The notes: a model not told the origin generated them from the sequence alone. A DNA stretch of 64,000 nucleotides from Bradyrhizobium sp. BTAi1 (GCF_000015165.1 NC_009485.1:7831501-7895500), one strand, 5' to 3'. Counted from the first letter of the stretch, positions 24,020 to 33,417 are shown. A program made the numbers and translations.

Positions 24020-24847
24020 ATGACCCTGCCCCGCGACTGGACCGAGCTACATTGGCCCGCTTTCGGAACGTCCACCTCGGGAACGCCCGAGGCGGCGCGC
24101 TGGATCGCGGTGCTGCCGCTGGCCGCCACCGAGCAGCATGGGCCGCATCTTCCCCTGGGCACGGATGTCTACATTGCGAGCGCCTATCTTGCCCGAGTCC
24201 GCACGTTGCTGCCGGCAACGCTGCCGGTGACGATCCTGCCGGTGCAGCCGGTCGGCATCTCGACCGAGCATATCGATTATCCGGGCACGCTGACCGTACC
24301 GACCGAGATCGCGCTGCAGAGCTGGCGGGCGATCGGCGACAGCGTCGCGCGCGCCGGCCTCCGCAAGCTGGTGATCGTCACCAGCCATGGCGGCAACAGC
24401 GCCGCGATGACCCTGGTCGCCCAGGAACTGCGCGCCGTCCATCGCATGCTGGTGGTGACGACGTCATGGTCGCGCTTCGGCGTCCCCGACGGCCTGTTTT
24501 CTGCCGACGAGATGCGCCACGGCATCCATGGCGGCGCGGTCGAAACCTCGATCATGCTCGCCTGCCATCCGGAGCTGGTACGAAGTGAAGCCATCGCCGA
24601 TTTCGCATCGTCGGCTGCCGAGATGGAAAAGACCTATCGCGTCTTGTCGACGCAGCGGCCGGCACCGCTCGCCTGGCAGACGCAGGATCTCAATGCGAGC
24701 GGTGCGGTCGGCGACGCCACGCAGGCCTCGGCCGAAAAGGGCGAGCGCGTGCTCGCACACGGCGCACGCGCGTTCTGCACGCTGCTGGAGGAGGTCGGAC
24801 ACTTCGACGTGAACAGGCTTGCCGCCGGCCCGCTTGCACGTCTTTGA
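24020..24847 (+). CDS. creatininase-family amidohydrolase
   Basis: A 275-aa metal-dependent hydrolase of the creatinine amidohydrolase/MftE family. Motifs are EQHGPHLPLGTDVY (E38, H40, D49; metal ligands), VTSHGGN (about 115-121) and HGGAVETS (about 173-180). Members open cyclic amides such as creatinine or cleave formamidopyrimidine intermediates. It is divergent from the NMT1/THI5-like importer with a 92-nt gap, so it probably acts on the imported compound. Confidence 0.85.
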   Translation: MTLPRDWTELHWPAFGTSTSGTPEAARWIAVLPLAATEQHGPHLPLGTDVYIASAYLARVRTLLPATLPVTILPVQPVGISTEHIDYPGTLTVPTEIALQSWRAIGDSVARAGLRKLVIVTSHGGNSAAMTLVAQELRAVHRMLVVTTSWSRFGVPDGLFSADEMRHGIHGGAVETSIMLACHPELVRSEAIADFASSAAEMEKTYRVLSTQRPAPLAWQTQDLNASGAVGDATQASAEKGERVLAHGARAFCTLLEEVGHFDVNRLAAGPLARL

Positions 24848-24994
24848 ACTTCTCCCAACCCCTTCAGCGGCATCACAAATTTTCCGCGCGCCCCGATGGC
24901 GATCGGGCGATTCGAACCGCTTTCGAGAAGCCTCCGTCCAATTGTGCAAGCGGCCGGCTACCGGCCGCTCCAACGCAAAACAGGAGCTTTCATC

Positions 24995-25267
24995 ATGTCG
25001 ATCAGGACCAGGATTACCGCCCTCGCGCTTGCCACGCTCGCCGTCACCGGCAGTGTCGCAGCGACCTCCACCCCTGCCGAGGCTCACGGCTTTCATCACT
25101 GGGGCTGGGGCGTCGGCGCCGGCCTCGTCGGAGCCGCTGTCGTCGGCAGCGCTATCGCCGCCAGCAACGAGGGCCCTTACTACGGCGGCTATCGCTATTG
25201 CCGCTGGGTGCCGCAATACGACGTCTACGGCCAGTATGTCGGTCGCGTCCGGACCTGCCGCTATTGA
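24995..25267 (+). CDS. small exported protein, glycine/tyrosine-rich
   Basis: A 90-aa protein with signal peptide (hydrophobic 7-25, AEAHG junction), then GWGVGAGLVGAAVVGSAIAA and a Tyr/Arg tail YRYCRWVPQYDVYGQYVGR with a Cys pair. This resembles small rhizobial envelope proteins of unknown function. ATG 24995 follows AGGAG. A strong terminator lies 96 nt after the stop. Confidence 0.75.
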   Translation: MSIRTRITALALATLAVTGSVAATSTPAEAHGFHHWGWGVGAGLVGAAVVGSAIAASNEGPYYGGYRYCRWVPQYDVYGQYVGRVRTCRY

Positions 25268-25623
25268 TGGTCCTGGAGTGACGGCCACCATTGGCGGAGC
25301 AGCCTGTCCCTCTCTTCCCCTGGCCCCGCCGCCGATCCTCATCGGCCGATTAGATGTTTTGACAGCCCGTCCGGCCGCCCCGGACGGGCTGCTTCTTTTA
25401 CAGACAGCCCCAATACAGACAGCCCCAAGGGAAGACGCCCGAACGTTCACCGCGATCTTGCTTTTGCAAATTAATCGCAATAAAGATGATCCACAAATCG
25501 CCCCTGGTCATCCACATTTCCGGTCGATCATGGGCGACTTCGTAATCTTCTCGTGACTGTGCGCGGGCAATGGGGTTCTGAATCGGCTCGCGCCGTGAGC
25601 TTTGCTTTGGGGACTCTGCCACC
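25268..25623. other. intergenic region with terminator and short direct repeat
   Basis: Holds the terminator at 25363-25398 and a 13-bp direct repeat (CAGACAGCCCCAA at 25401-25413 and 25416-25428). The AT-rich part near 25455-25500 may be the porin promoter. No gene seen. Confidence 0.5.
25363..25398 (+). terminator. Rho-independent terminator
   Basis: Perfect 12-bp stem CAGCCCGTCCGG / CCGGACGGGCTG with a 5-nt loop, followed by CTTCTTTT. Terminates the 24995-25267 gene. Confidence 0.85.
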
Positions 25624-27612
25624 ATGATTCGCTCGAACCGCACCTGGGACATGGTCCTGGCCGGCACCATTGCCGCGCTTGGTCCGTTGGCAGCGCCGGC
25701 TGCCGCCGCCGATCTCCCGGTCAAGGCGCGGATGGCGCAGACCGTGTTCGACTGGAGCGGGATCTATGTCGGCGCGCACGCCGGCTACACGCGTGACCAT
25801 GCCCAGGCCTCCCTGATTGATCCGATCGGCGGAGCAGGCGCGGGCAGCCGGTTCAGCGGCCTCACCGGCGGCGTGCAGGCCGGCTACAACTGGGTGACCC
25901 GCTCCGGCCTGCTGCTCGGATTCGAAGGCGACTTCAGCTTCCCGAACTCGCTGACCTCCAACCACACCGTCGCAATGCTGAACAGGCCGGGATCGAGCGT
26001 GTCCGAGCTGTGGGATTATGTCGCATCGGCACGCGGCCGGATCGGCTACGCCCAGGGCGACTGGCTGGTCTATGCCACCGGCGGCCTTGCATGGACCGGG
26101 GGCCGCTTCATCAACACGACGGCGGCGGGCGACGAGAAGCTGCTGACGACGCGGGTCGGCTGGACGGCCGGCGCCGGCATCGAGCGCGCCTTCGCGCCGC
26201 ATTGGAGCTGGCGGCTGGAATATCTCTACAGCCAGTTCGAGAACGGCGGCGTGCGCTTCTCCAACGGCGCCAGCTACACTTCCACGCTCGAATTTCAGAC
26301 CTTGCGCGTCGGGCTCAACCGCAAGCTCGATTTTGCAGACGGCCCGGATCTCAAGCTCAAGAGCGATCCGTCCGATCCAGAGTCGGATCGCTGGGAGATC
26401 CATGGCCAGGCCACCGTCATCGGCCAGGGATATCCGTCGTTTCGTGCTCCCTACACCGGCACCAACAGCCTGACCCCGGCACGACAGTTCCAGGAAACCT
26501 GGAGCAACAGCCTGTTCATCAATGCGCGGCTGTGGGACGGCGGCGAGGTCTATTACAATCCCGAACTGCTGCAGGGCTTCGGCCTCAGCAACACGGTCGG
26601 GCTCGGCGGCTTCGCCAATGGCGAGGCGCAGAAGTCTGACTTTCCCTATCCGCACTACAACACCTCGCGGCTTTTCCTGCGCCAGACCTTCGGCTTCGGC
26701 GGCGAGCAGGAGCAGCTCGGCTCCGGCCAGTTGCAGCTCTCCGGCAAGCAGGACGTGTCGCGGCTCACCTTGCAGATCGGCAAATTCCCCGTGCTCGACG
26801 TGTTCGACGGCAACGCCTACGCCAAGGACGCGCGCAAGGACTTCATGAACTGGTCGATCTGGGCGCCCGGCGCGTTCGACTATGCGGCCGACAAGCTCGG
26901 CCTGACCTATGGCGCGACCGCCGAGCTGAACCAGAAGAGCTGGGCGCTGCGCTCCGGCTACTTCCTGATGGACGCGGTCTCGAACTCGAACAATTTCGAC
27001 ATGAACGTCTTCCGCCGCGGCAGCTACGTCGTCGAGCTGGAGATGCGCTATCAGTTGTTCTCGCAGCCAGGGCATCTGCGCACCATCGGCTGGTTCAACA
27101 GCGTGTTCTCCGGCAGCTATCGCGAAACGCTCGACAATCCCGCGCTCAATGCCGACATCAGCCAGACCCGCCGCGGCCGCAGCAAATATGGCTATGTCGT
27201 CAGCTTCGACCAGGCGCTATCGGACGAGTTCGGCCTGTTCGGCCGCTGGAGCTGGAACGACGGCAAGACCGAGATCATGGCCTTCACCGACATCGACAAC
27301 AGCCTGTCGCTCGGCGCCTCGATCAAGGGCAACCGCTGGGGCCGCCCCGACGACACGATCGGCCTCGCCGGTGTGACCAACGGCCTGTCGCGCGACCACC
27401 GCGCCTTCCTTGCCGCAGGCGGCCTGGGCCCGCTGATCGGCGACGGCGCATTGAACTATCGCCGCGAGAGCATCATCGAGGCCTACTACGCTTACTCGAT
27501 CAACAAGTACCTGACCTTCACGGCCGACTATCAGTTCGTCAACAACCCCGCCTACAACGCCGACCGCGGCCCGGTCTCGATCTTCTCGGGACGGCTGCAC
27601 GGGGATTTCTGA
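25624..27612 (+). CDS. two-barrel outer-membrane protein: Omp31-like domain + OprB-type porin
   Basis: A 662-aa outer-membrane protein. After a signal peptide (to about AAAADL) comes an Omp25/Omp31-like beta-barrel (about 40-240: WSGIYVGAHAGYTRD, TGGVQAGYNWVT, GRIGYAQGDWLVYATGGLAW) and then an OprB carbohydrate-porin section (about 260-662: FQETWSNSLFINARLWDGGE, VSRLTLQIGKFPVLDVFDG), ending in Phe as outer-membrane proteins do. OprB alone is about 400-450 aa and Omp31 about 240 aa, so both look complete. It likely lets sugars or other small solutes pass. Confidence 0.82.
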   Translation: MIRSNRTWDMVLAGTIAALGPLAAPAAAADLPVKARMAQTVFDWSGIYVGAHAGYTRDHAQASLIDPIGGAGAGSRFSGLTGGVQAGYNWVTRSGLLLGFEGDFSFPNSLTSNHTVAMLNRPGSSVSELWDYVASARGRIGYAQGDWLVYATGGLAWTGGRFINTTAAGDEKLLTTRVGWTAGAGIERAFAPHWSWRLEYLYSQFENGGVRFSNGASYTSTLEFQTLRVGLNRKLDFADGPDLKLKSDPSDPESDRWEIHGQATVIGQGYPSFRAPYTGTNSLTPARQFQETWSNSLFINARLWDGGEVYYNPELLQGFGLSNTVGLGGFANGEAQKSDFPYPHYNTSRLFLRQTFGFGGEQEQLGSGQLQLSGKQDVSRLTLQIGKFPVLDVFDGNAYAKDARKDFMNWSIWAPGAFDYAADKLGLTYGATAELNQKSWALRSGYFLMDAVSNSNNFDMNVFRRGSYVVELEMRYQLFSQPGHLRTIGWFNSVFSGSYRETLDNPALNADISQTRRGRSKYGYVVSFDQALSDEFGLFGRWSWNDGKTEIMAFTDIDNSLSLGASIKGNRWGRPDDTIGLAGVTNGLSRDHRAFLAAGGLGPLIGDGALNYRRESIIEAYYAYSINKYLTFTADYQFVNNPAYNADRGPVSIFSGRLHGDF

Positions 27613-27912
27613 GGCCAGCCTGCTCGCACGGCGCGGCACTCAGCATCTGGATGCCGGTACGAGCCACACCGCGCGCTCCACAATCGCCGTCATCCCGGGC
27701 AAGCCCTGCCCGGCGCACCAGCGCCGGCGGGGTGCCGCCAAACGCTTGCCCGGGATAACAGCGGGGTTTTGGCCCCACCGGTGCCTGTCCTGCCAAGTCG
27801 ACCGCCGCCGCAGGCCGCCATGCGGCCACCGCACAGGCAATGGGCGCCTGCCATCCCCATATGCTAGGACCTGTTTCAATTCCCGCCCCTCCGGGCGCCA
27901 CACCAGGTCGCA
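27613..27912. other. intergenic region with long inverted repeat
   Basis: No gene. It contains ATCCCGGGCAAGC (27692-27704) and its inverse GCTTGCCCGGGAT (27744-27756), 13-bp arms around a GC-rich loop. This type of element is common between rhizobial genes and may also end transcription of the porin gene. Confidence 0.55.
27692..27756. repeat. inverted-repeat element
   Basis: 13-bp perfect arms separated by 39 nt. The wording resembles dispersed intergenic elements of Bradyrhizobium genomes; copy number cannot be judged here. Confidence 0.5.
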
Positions 27913-29223
27913 ATGCTCTCAGCCGAACTCGCCATCATCGTCGTCCTCATCGTCGTCAACGGCCTGTTGTCGATGTCTGAACTCGCGATCGTGTCATCGC
28001 GGCCAGCCCGGCTGGCGATGCTGGCCGAAAAGGGCATCGGTGGCGCACGGCGGGCGCTGGCGCTGGCGTCCGATCCCGGCCGCTTCCTGTCGACCGTCCA
28101 GATCGGCATCACCCTGGTCGGCGTGCTCTCGGGCGCGTTCTCCGGCGCGACGCTCGGCCAGCGCCTGGCGCAATGGCTGCTGGAGCTCGGACTGTCCGCA
28201 TCCGTCGCCGATATCGTCGGCGTCGGCCTGGTCGTCACCATCATCACCTATGCGACCCTGATCGTCGGCGAGCTGGTGCCGAAGCAGCTGGCGCTGCGCG
28301 ATCCCGAAGCGATTGCGGTGCGCGTCGCGCCCGCGATGCAGGTGCTCGCAAAGGTGTCGCTGCCGCTGGTGGTGCTGCTGGATATGTCCGGCAAGCTGAT
28401 CCTGGCGCTGCTCGGCCGGTCTGGCGAGGCCGAGGAAAAAGTCTCGGAAGCGGAGATTCACCATCTGGTGCGCGAGGCCGAGACCGCCGGCGTGCTCGAG
28501 CCCGGCGAGAAGGAGATGATCGCCGGTGTCATGCGGCTCGGCGACCGCCCGGTCGGCGCCATCATGACGCCGCGCCCGGAGGTCGATGTCGTCGATCTCA
28601 ACGATGATCCCAAGGCGATCCGCGAATTGCTCGCCCGGAGCCCGCATTCTCGGCTACCCGTGTCCGACGGCGAGCGCGACCGTCCGATCGGCGTCCTGCA
28701 GGCCAAGGACCTGCTGGCCGCCTATCTGCGTGACGAGACGCCGGATCTGCGCAGCCTGGTGCGCGAGGTGCCGATCATTCCCTCGACGGTCGACGCCCGC
28801 GACGTCATTGCGATTCTCAAGGTCGCCCCCGTGCATATGGGGCTGGTGCATGACGAGTACGGCGCGTTCGAGGGGGTCGTGACGGCGGCGGACATTCTGG
28901 AATCCATCGTCGGCGCCTTCTCTTCCGAGGAAGGCCCCCCTGAGCCGGCCTGTGTCCGGCGCGACGACGGCTCGCTGCTGGTCTCCGGCTGGATGCCGCT
29001 CGACGAGTTCGCCGATCTGCTCGCGATCGAGGTGCCGCCGCATCGCGGCTATCACACCGTGGCCGGCCTGGTGCTGCAGCACTTCGGCAGCGTGCCGGAG
29101 GTCGGCCAGAGTTTCGAACTGGACGGCTGGCGCTTCGAGATCGTCGACCTCGACGGCCGCCGCATCGACAAGATCCTGGCCACGAAGCTGGCAGCGGACG
29201 GCGGCGAGCCGAATGTGGGGTAG
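27913..29223 (+). CDS. CorC/HlyC-type (CNNM-like) membrane protein
   Basis: A 436-aa protein with an N-terminal DUF21/CNNM membrane domain (about 1-150, four helices, IVVNGLLSMSELAIVSS and the GELVPKQLALRDP motif), a CBS pair (about 195-330, VGAIMTPRPEVDVVDLN, HMGLVHDEYGAFEGVV) and a C-terminal CorC_HlyC domain (about 345-430). Relatives support Mg/Co extrusion; the hemolysin label in databases is historical. It precedes the second fused ABC operon by about 290 nt, on the same strand. Confidence 0.9.
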   Translation: MLSAELAIIVVLIVVNGLLSMSELAIVSSRPARLAMLAEKGIGGARRALALASDPGRFLSTVQIGITLVGVLSGAFSGATLGQRLAQWLLELGLSASVADIVGVGLVVTIITYATLIVGELVPKQLALRDPEAIAVRVAPAMQVLAKVSLPLVVLLDMSGKLILALLGRSGEAEEKVSEAEIHHLVREAETAGVLEPGEKEMIAGVMRLGDRPVGAIMTPRPEVDVVDLNDDPKAIRELLARSPHSRLPVSDGERDRPIGVLQAKDLLAAYLRDETPDLRSLVREVPIIPSTVDARDVIAILKVAPVHMGLVHDEYGAFEGVVTAADILESIVGAFSSEEGPPEPACVRRDDGSLLVSGWMPLDEFADLLAIEVPPHRGYHTVAGLVLQHFGSVPEVGQSFELDGWRFEIVDLDGRRIDKILATKLAADGGEPNVG

Positions 29224-29509
29224 CGCGTTTCGCAACTGACGCGCTGTCTGCCGGGGTTAGGGTCGACGACCGTGCATGACCAGGATATCCGACGTCGCGG
29301 GAACGTGAAGATGCGGCCGGCGTATCCTTTGATAGGCCGGCACAAGGGGCCAGTTCCGGCGGTCCCCGCTTGCAATCAAACCATCACACAGCGCACTTAG
29401 GGTGCGGATTCGGCTAGCAGATCCGCCGGCTCGAACCAGCTCTCAGCGCCATCACAAGGAGACCCCCGCAGCCACCGCCGATGGTTGCGGGACGACACGA
29501 GACACGCAG

Positions 29510-31243
29510 ATGATGCTCCAGGATTTTCGGACGGCCGTGCTGCGAGAGACCGTGCGCCCCAACATCTGGGACGTGGTCGCGCTGATCATCGTGGTCGGCG
29601 CGATGGTGCTGATCGTCTATGGCGGCGAGCAGACCACGCAGCCGTTGTCGGCGCTGGACACCGCCCCGGTCTCGCTCGACCCGTCCAACCTGCCGCTCTA
29701 CGCGCTGCGCACCACCTTGCGCATGCTGCTGGCCATCACCTGCTCGCTGGTCTTCACCTTCGTCTACGCCGCGCTGGCGGCCAAGAGCCGGCGCGCCGAG
29801 ATCGTGCTGATCCCGCTGCTCGACATCCTGCAATCGGTGCCGATCCTCGGCTTCCTGACCTTCACCGTCGTGTTCTTCATGAACCTGTTCCCGGGGAAGG
29901 TGCTGGGCGCGGAGCTTGCCTGTGTCTTCGCGATCTTCACCAGCCAGGCCTGGAACATGACCTTCAGCATGTACCAGTCGATGCGCAACGTGCCGAAGGA
30001 TCTCGAGGAGGCCACGCGCAGCTTCCACCTCTCCGGCTGGCAGCGGTTCTGGCGGCTCGACGTGCCCTATGCGATGCCGGGCCTGATCTGGAATGCGATG
30101 ATGTCGATGTCCGGCGGCTGGTTCTTCGTCGTGGCGTCGGAGGCGATCACCGTCGGCAACACCACCGTCACGCTGCCCGGCATCGGCTCCTATGTCGCGC
30201 TGGCGATTCAGCAGAAAGACCTCGCCGCGATCGGCGCTGCGCTATTGACCATGCTGCTGGTGATCACAGCGTATGACCAGCTGCTGTTCCGCCCGATCGT
30301 CGCCTGGGCCGACAAATTCCGCTTCGAGCAGACGGCCTCCGGCGATCCGCCGAGTTCGTGGATGCTCGATCTGTTCCGGCGCACGCGCGCATTGCGCAAG
30401 CTGTCCGTACCTTTCGCAGCGCTCAATCGCGCGTTCTCCAACCTGCGCCTCAACTGGCCGACGGCATGGAGCGGACCGGTGCGCCGCGCGCCGCCGTCGC
30501 AGCTTGTCGACGGCCTCTGGCTCGCGGTCGTGGTGATCGGCTGCGCCTATGCCGGCTGGAAGACCTATCTCTACCTCTCGGCGACCCTGGCGCCCTCCGA
30601 CGTCCTCAGCGCGACCGGCTACGGCTTGATCACGCTGATCCGCGTCGCCGTGCTGATCGCGCTGGCCTCGCTGATCTGGGTTCCCGTCGGTGTCTGGATC
30701 GGACTGCGGCCAAAGCTCGCCGAGCGCATCCAGCCGCTGGCGCAATTCCTCGCGGCTTTCCCGGCCAATCTCGCCTTCCCGGTCTTCGTCGTGCTGATCG
30801 TGCGTTACGGTCTCAATGCCAATGTCTGGCTGAGCCCGCTGATGATCCTGGGCACGCAGTGGTACATTCTGTTCAACGTCATCGCCGGCGCCAGCGCCTT
30901 CCCGACCGACCTGCGCGAGGCCGCGGCGAGCCTGCACCTCACCGGCTGGCGCTGGTGGTTCAAGGTCGTGCTGCCGGGCGTCTTCCCCTATTACATCACG
31001 GGTGCGATCACCGCCTCCGGCGGCTCGTGGAACGCGGCGATCGTCGCCGAGGTCGCGAGCTGGGGCGACACTCATCTCACCGCCTCGGGGCTCGGAGCCT
31101 ATATTGCGGCTGCGACCGAGCGCGGCGATTTCCCGCGCGTCGTGCTCGGCATCGCCGTGATGTGCATTCTCGTCACTCTGTTCAACCGGCTGCTGTGGCG
31201 GCCGCTCTATGCCTTCGGCGAACGCCGGCTGCGGCTCGGCTGA
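29510..31243 (+). CDS. NitT/TauT-type ABC permease, two permease domains fused (paralogue 2)
   Basis: A 577-aa paralogue of the protein at 4917-6674, alike from end to end (QPLSALDTAPVSLDPSNLPL here, QPLTALNAAPVDLQLLHLPE there). Each half has an EAA loop (EEATRSFHLSGWQRFWRLDV and REAAASLHLTGWRWWFKVVL). The ATG-ATG at 29510 was chosen because homology begins just after; a GTG at 29402 would add an unrelated tail. The ATPase gene follows after 9 nt. No binding protein gene accompanies it. Confidence 0.88.
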   Translation: MMLQDFRTAVLRETVRPNIWDVVALIIVVGAMVLIVYGGEQTTQPLSALDTAPVSLDPSNLPLYALRTTLRMLLAITCSLVFTFVYAALAAKSRRAEIVLIPLLDILQSVPILGFLTFTVVFFMNLFPGKVLGAELACVFAIFTSQAWNMTFSMYQSMRNVPKDLEEATRSFHLSGWQRFWRLDVPYAMPGLIWNAMMSMSGGWFFVVASEAITVGNTTVTLPGIGSYVALAIQQKDLAAIGAALLTMLLVITAYDQLLFRPIVAWADKFRFEQTASGDPPSSWMLDLFRRTRALRKLSVPFAALNRAFSNLRLNWPTAWSGPVRRAPPSQLVDGLWLAVVVIGCAYAGWKTYLYLSATLAPSDVLSATGYGLITLIRVAVLIALASLIWVPVGVWIGLRPKLAERIQPLAQFLAAFPANLAFPVFVVLIVRYGLNANVWLSPLMILGTQWYILFNVIAGASAFPTDLREAAASLHLTGWRWWFKVVLPGVFPYYITGAITASGGSWNAAIVAEVASWGDTHLTASGLGAYIAAATERGDFPRVVLGIAVMCILVTLFNRLLWRPLYAFGERRLRLG

Positions 31244-31252
31244 CCGGGAGAG

Positions 31253-32560
31253 ATGTTCATGCGCGACCAGGTCAAAGAGACATCGCTGATCGAGATCAAG
31301 AGCGTCAGCCGGCTGTTTCCAAAGGGCAGCGGCGAGGATCTCATCGTGCTGGAGAAGGTCGATCTGACGATCCGCGCCGGCGAGATCGTCGGTCTGCTCG
31401 GACGCTCCGGCTCGGGCAAATCGACCCTGCTGCGGATCATCGCCGGGTTGGTGTCGCCCTCCTCGGGCCAAGCGACATGCCGCGGCGAAACGATCGCGGG
31501 CCCGCCGCGCGGTGTCGCCATGGTGTTTCAATCCTTCGCGCTGTTTCCCTGGCTGACCGTGCTGCAGAATGTCGAACTCGGCCTCGAGGCGCTCGGTATC
31601 GACAGCGCCGAGCGGCGCAAGCGCGCGCTGGCGGCGATCGACCTGATCGGTCTCGACGGCTTCGAATCCGCCTTCCCGAAGGAGCTCTCCGGCGGCATGC
31701 GCCAGCGCGTCGGCTTCGCCCGCGCGCTGGTCGTGCATCCCGACCTGCTGCTGATGGACGAGCCGTTCTCCGCGCTCGACGTGCTGACCGCCGAGACCCT
31801 GCGCACCGACCTCGTCGATCTCTGGATCGACGGACGGCTGCCGATCAAATCGGTGCTGATGGTGACGCACAACATCGAGGAGGCGGTGCTGATGTGCGAC
31901 CGCATCCTGGTGTTCTCCTCCAATCCCGGCCGCGTCGCCGCCGAGTTCAAGGTCGACCTGCCGCATCCGCGCAACCGGCTCGATCCGGCGTTCCGCCAGC
32001 TGGTCGACAGCCTCTATGCCCGCATGACGCAGCGGCCCGAGCCGAAGCTGCCGAGCACCGCGAACGCCGGCGTCGGCATGGTGCTCAGCCATGTCTCCTC
32101 CAACTCGATCTCCGGCCTGATCGAGGCGCTGGCCGGCGAACCCTATAATGGCCACGCCGATCTGCCGGTGCTCGCCGGACATCTGCAGCTCGAGGTCGAC
32201 GAGATCTTTCCGCTGGCCGAGGCGTTGCAGCTGTTGCGCTTCGCCCATCTCAGCGAGGGCGACCTGACCCTGACGGAGGCCGGCCAGCGCTTCGCGCATC
32301 TCGAGACCGACGAGCGCAAGAAGCTGTTCGCGGCGCATCTGATGGAGAACGTGCCGCTGATGGGCCTGATCCGTCGCGTGCTCGACGATCGCCCCTCGCA
32401 CGCCGCCCCCGCCGCGCGCTTCCGCATCGAGCTCGAGGACTACATGTCCGAACAATATGCCGACGAGACCCTGCAGACCATCGTCTCCTGGGGGCGCTAC
32501 GCCGAGCTGTTCGCCTATGACGAGCAGTCCGAGACGTTCAGCCTCGAAAACCCGCATTGA
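31253..32560 (+). CDS. NitT/TauT-type ABC ATPase with AAA-associated C-domain (intact)
   Basis: A 435-aa ATPase. The nucleotide-binding part (about 1-255) has Walker A GRSGSGKST, FQSFALFPW, LSGGMRQR, LLMDEPFSALD and VTHNIEEAV. The extra C-terminal AAA-associated domain (about 265-430, with HADLPVLAGHLQLEVDEIFP and RRVLDDRPSH) is absent from ordinary SsuB/TauB proteins and defines a distinct subgroup. It is the intact reference showing the frameshift in the copy at 6690-7995. GGGAGAG precedes the ATG. Confidence 0.92.
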   Translation: MFMRDQVKETSLIEIKSVSRLFPKGSGEDLIVLEKVDLTIRAGEIVGLLGRSGSGKSTLLRIIAGLVSPSSGQATCRGETIAGPPRGVAMVFQSFALFPWLTVLQNVELGLEALGIDSAERRKRALAAIDLIGLDGFESAFPKELSGGMRQRVGFARALVVHPDLLLMDEPFSALDVLTAETLRTDLVDLWIDGRLPIKSVLMVTHNIEEAVLMCDRILVFSSNPGRVAAEFKVDLPHPRNRLDPAFRQLVDSLYARMTQRPEPKLPSTANAGVGMVLSHVSSNSISGLIEALAGEPYNGHADLPVLAGHLQLEVDEIFPLAEALQLLRFAHLSEGDLTLTEAGQRFAHLETDERKKLFAAHLMENVPLMGLIRRVLDDRPSHAAPAARFRIELEDYMSEQYADETLQTIVSWGRYAELFAYDEQSETFSLENPH

Positions 32561-32571
32561 GCCTTGCGGCG

Positions 32572-32886
32572 TCACGGCGCGATGGTCAGGGTCGCTTTCA
32601 TGTTCGGGTGAAAGCGGCAATAGTAGTCGACCGTGCCTGCCTTCTTGAGCACCGAGCTGACTGTCTTGCTGGGCGGCAGAGTGACGTCAAAATTGCCATT
32701 CTGCGCCGTCGCCGTATGGGTCAGCGCATCCTTGTTGATCCATTCGACTGTGTCGCCGACCTTGGCCAAAGCCATGGTCGGCGAGAACACGAGCTTGTCT
32801 ATCGTAATCCGGATCGAGGCCGCGCGCGCCGGAACGATCAGGCCGAGCACGACCACACTCAGGAGAGCAATACGCTCGGGAAACAT
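32572..32886 (-). CDS. exported cupredoxin (amicyanin/plastocyanin-like)
   Basis: A 104-aa blue-copper protein: signal peptide to about ARA22, then a cupredoxin fold with ligands H57 (ALTHTAT), C90, H93 and M96 (DYYCRFHPNM). It carries single electrons in the periplasm. It follows the DUF4142 gene by 9 nt and the ECF sigma gene beyond, so it is in the same probable stress operon. Confidence 0.87.
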   Translation of the reverse strand: MFPERIALLSVVVLGLIVPARAASIRITIDKLVFSPTMALAKVGDTVEWINKDALTHTATAQNGNFDVTLPPSKTVSSVLKKAGTVDYYCRFHPNMKATLTIAP

Positions 32887-32895
32887 GGGCTGATC

Positions 32896-33417
32896 CTACT
32901 TCAGATCCGCCGCGACATGCTCGGCATGCAGCTCGTGTCCCTGAAACAGCTTTAGGCCGGCCTGCAGAAGCTCCTTCAGCTCGGGGTTGCTTGCCGACGG
33001 AATGAGCTGCGTGTCCAGCGCACCGTTCACCGTCTTATGGTAGGCGACCTCGTTGGTGATATAGGCCTTGTCGAATGCGGCACCCTTGAGCTTGCCGAGT
33101 TCGTCGAGCGTCTCGCTGGCCTGTTTCGACAGCGCGCGGCTGGTGTCGTTGTCTTCAGGCGTGACCTTCAGCTTCTTGACGAGCGCGAGGGCCTGCATGT
33201 TGACCGCCTCGTGATCGCGCACCATGCCTTGCGCGAACTCCTTGACTTCCTTGCTGCTGGCCTTGTCCAACGCCTGCTTCGCCGCCTTGATGTCGATTTC
33301 ACCGGCCGTGTAGGCGATATGCGCAATCTGCGGATCGCTGAGCTTGGCGCCTTGGGACAGCCCGACGCTGCTCGTGAGGCAGAGCATGACGATAGTCGTG
33401 CCGATACGCTTGAACAT
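32896..33417 (-). CDS. exported DUF4142 protein
   Basis: A 173-aa protein with signal peptide (MFKRIGTTIVMLCLTSSVGL) and a DUF4142 four-helix domain (AHIAYTAGEIDIKAAKQAL, KEFAQGMVRDHEAVNMQAL). DUF4142 is ferritin-like in fold and of unknown function. ATG 33417 follows AGGAG; the longer upstream frame is not coding. It sits between the sigma factor and the cupredoxin. Confidence 0.85.
   Translation of the reverse strand: MFKRIGTTIVMLCLTSSVGLSQGAKLSDPQIAHIAYTAGEIDIKAAKQALDKASSKEVKEFAQGMVRDHEAVNMQALALVKKLKVTPEDNDTSRALSKQASETLDELGKLKGAAFDKAYITNEVAYHKTVNGALDTQLIPSASNPELKELLQAGLKLFQGHELHAEHVAADLK

Noticed and set aside
30242..32620. 792-codon minus-strand frame opposite the second ABC operon
   Set aside because: Its length is due to GC-rich codon structure; the sequence is compositionally odd (many Arg, Gln, His, Asp) and the plus strand encodes all ABC motifs in order.
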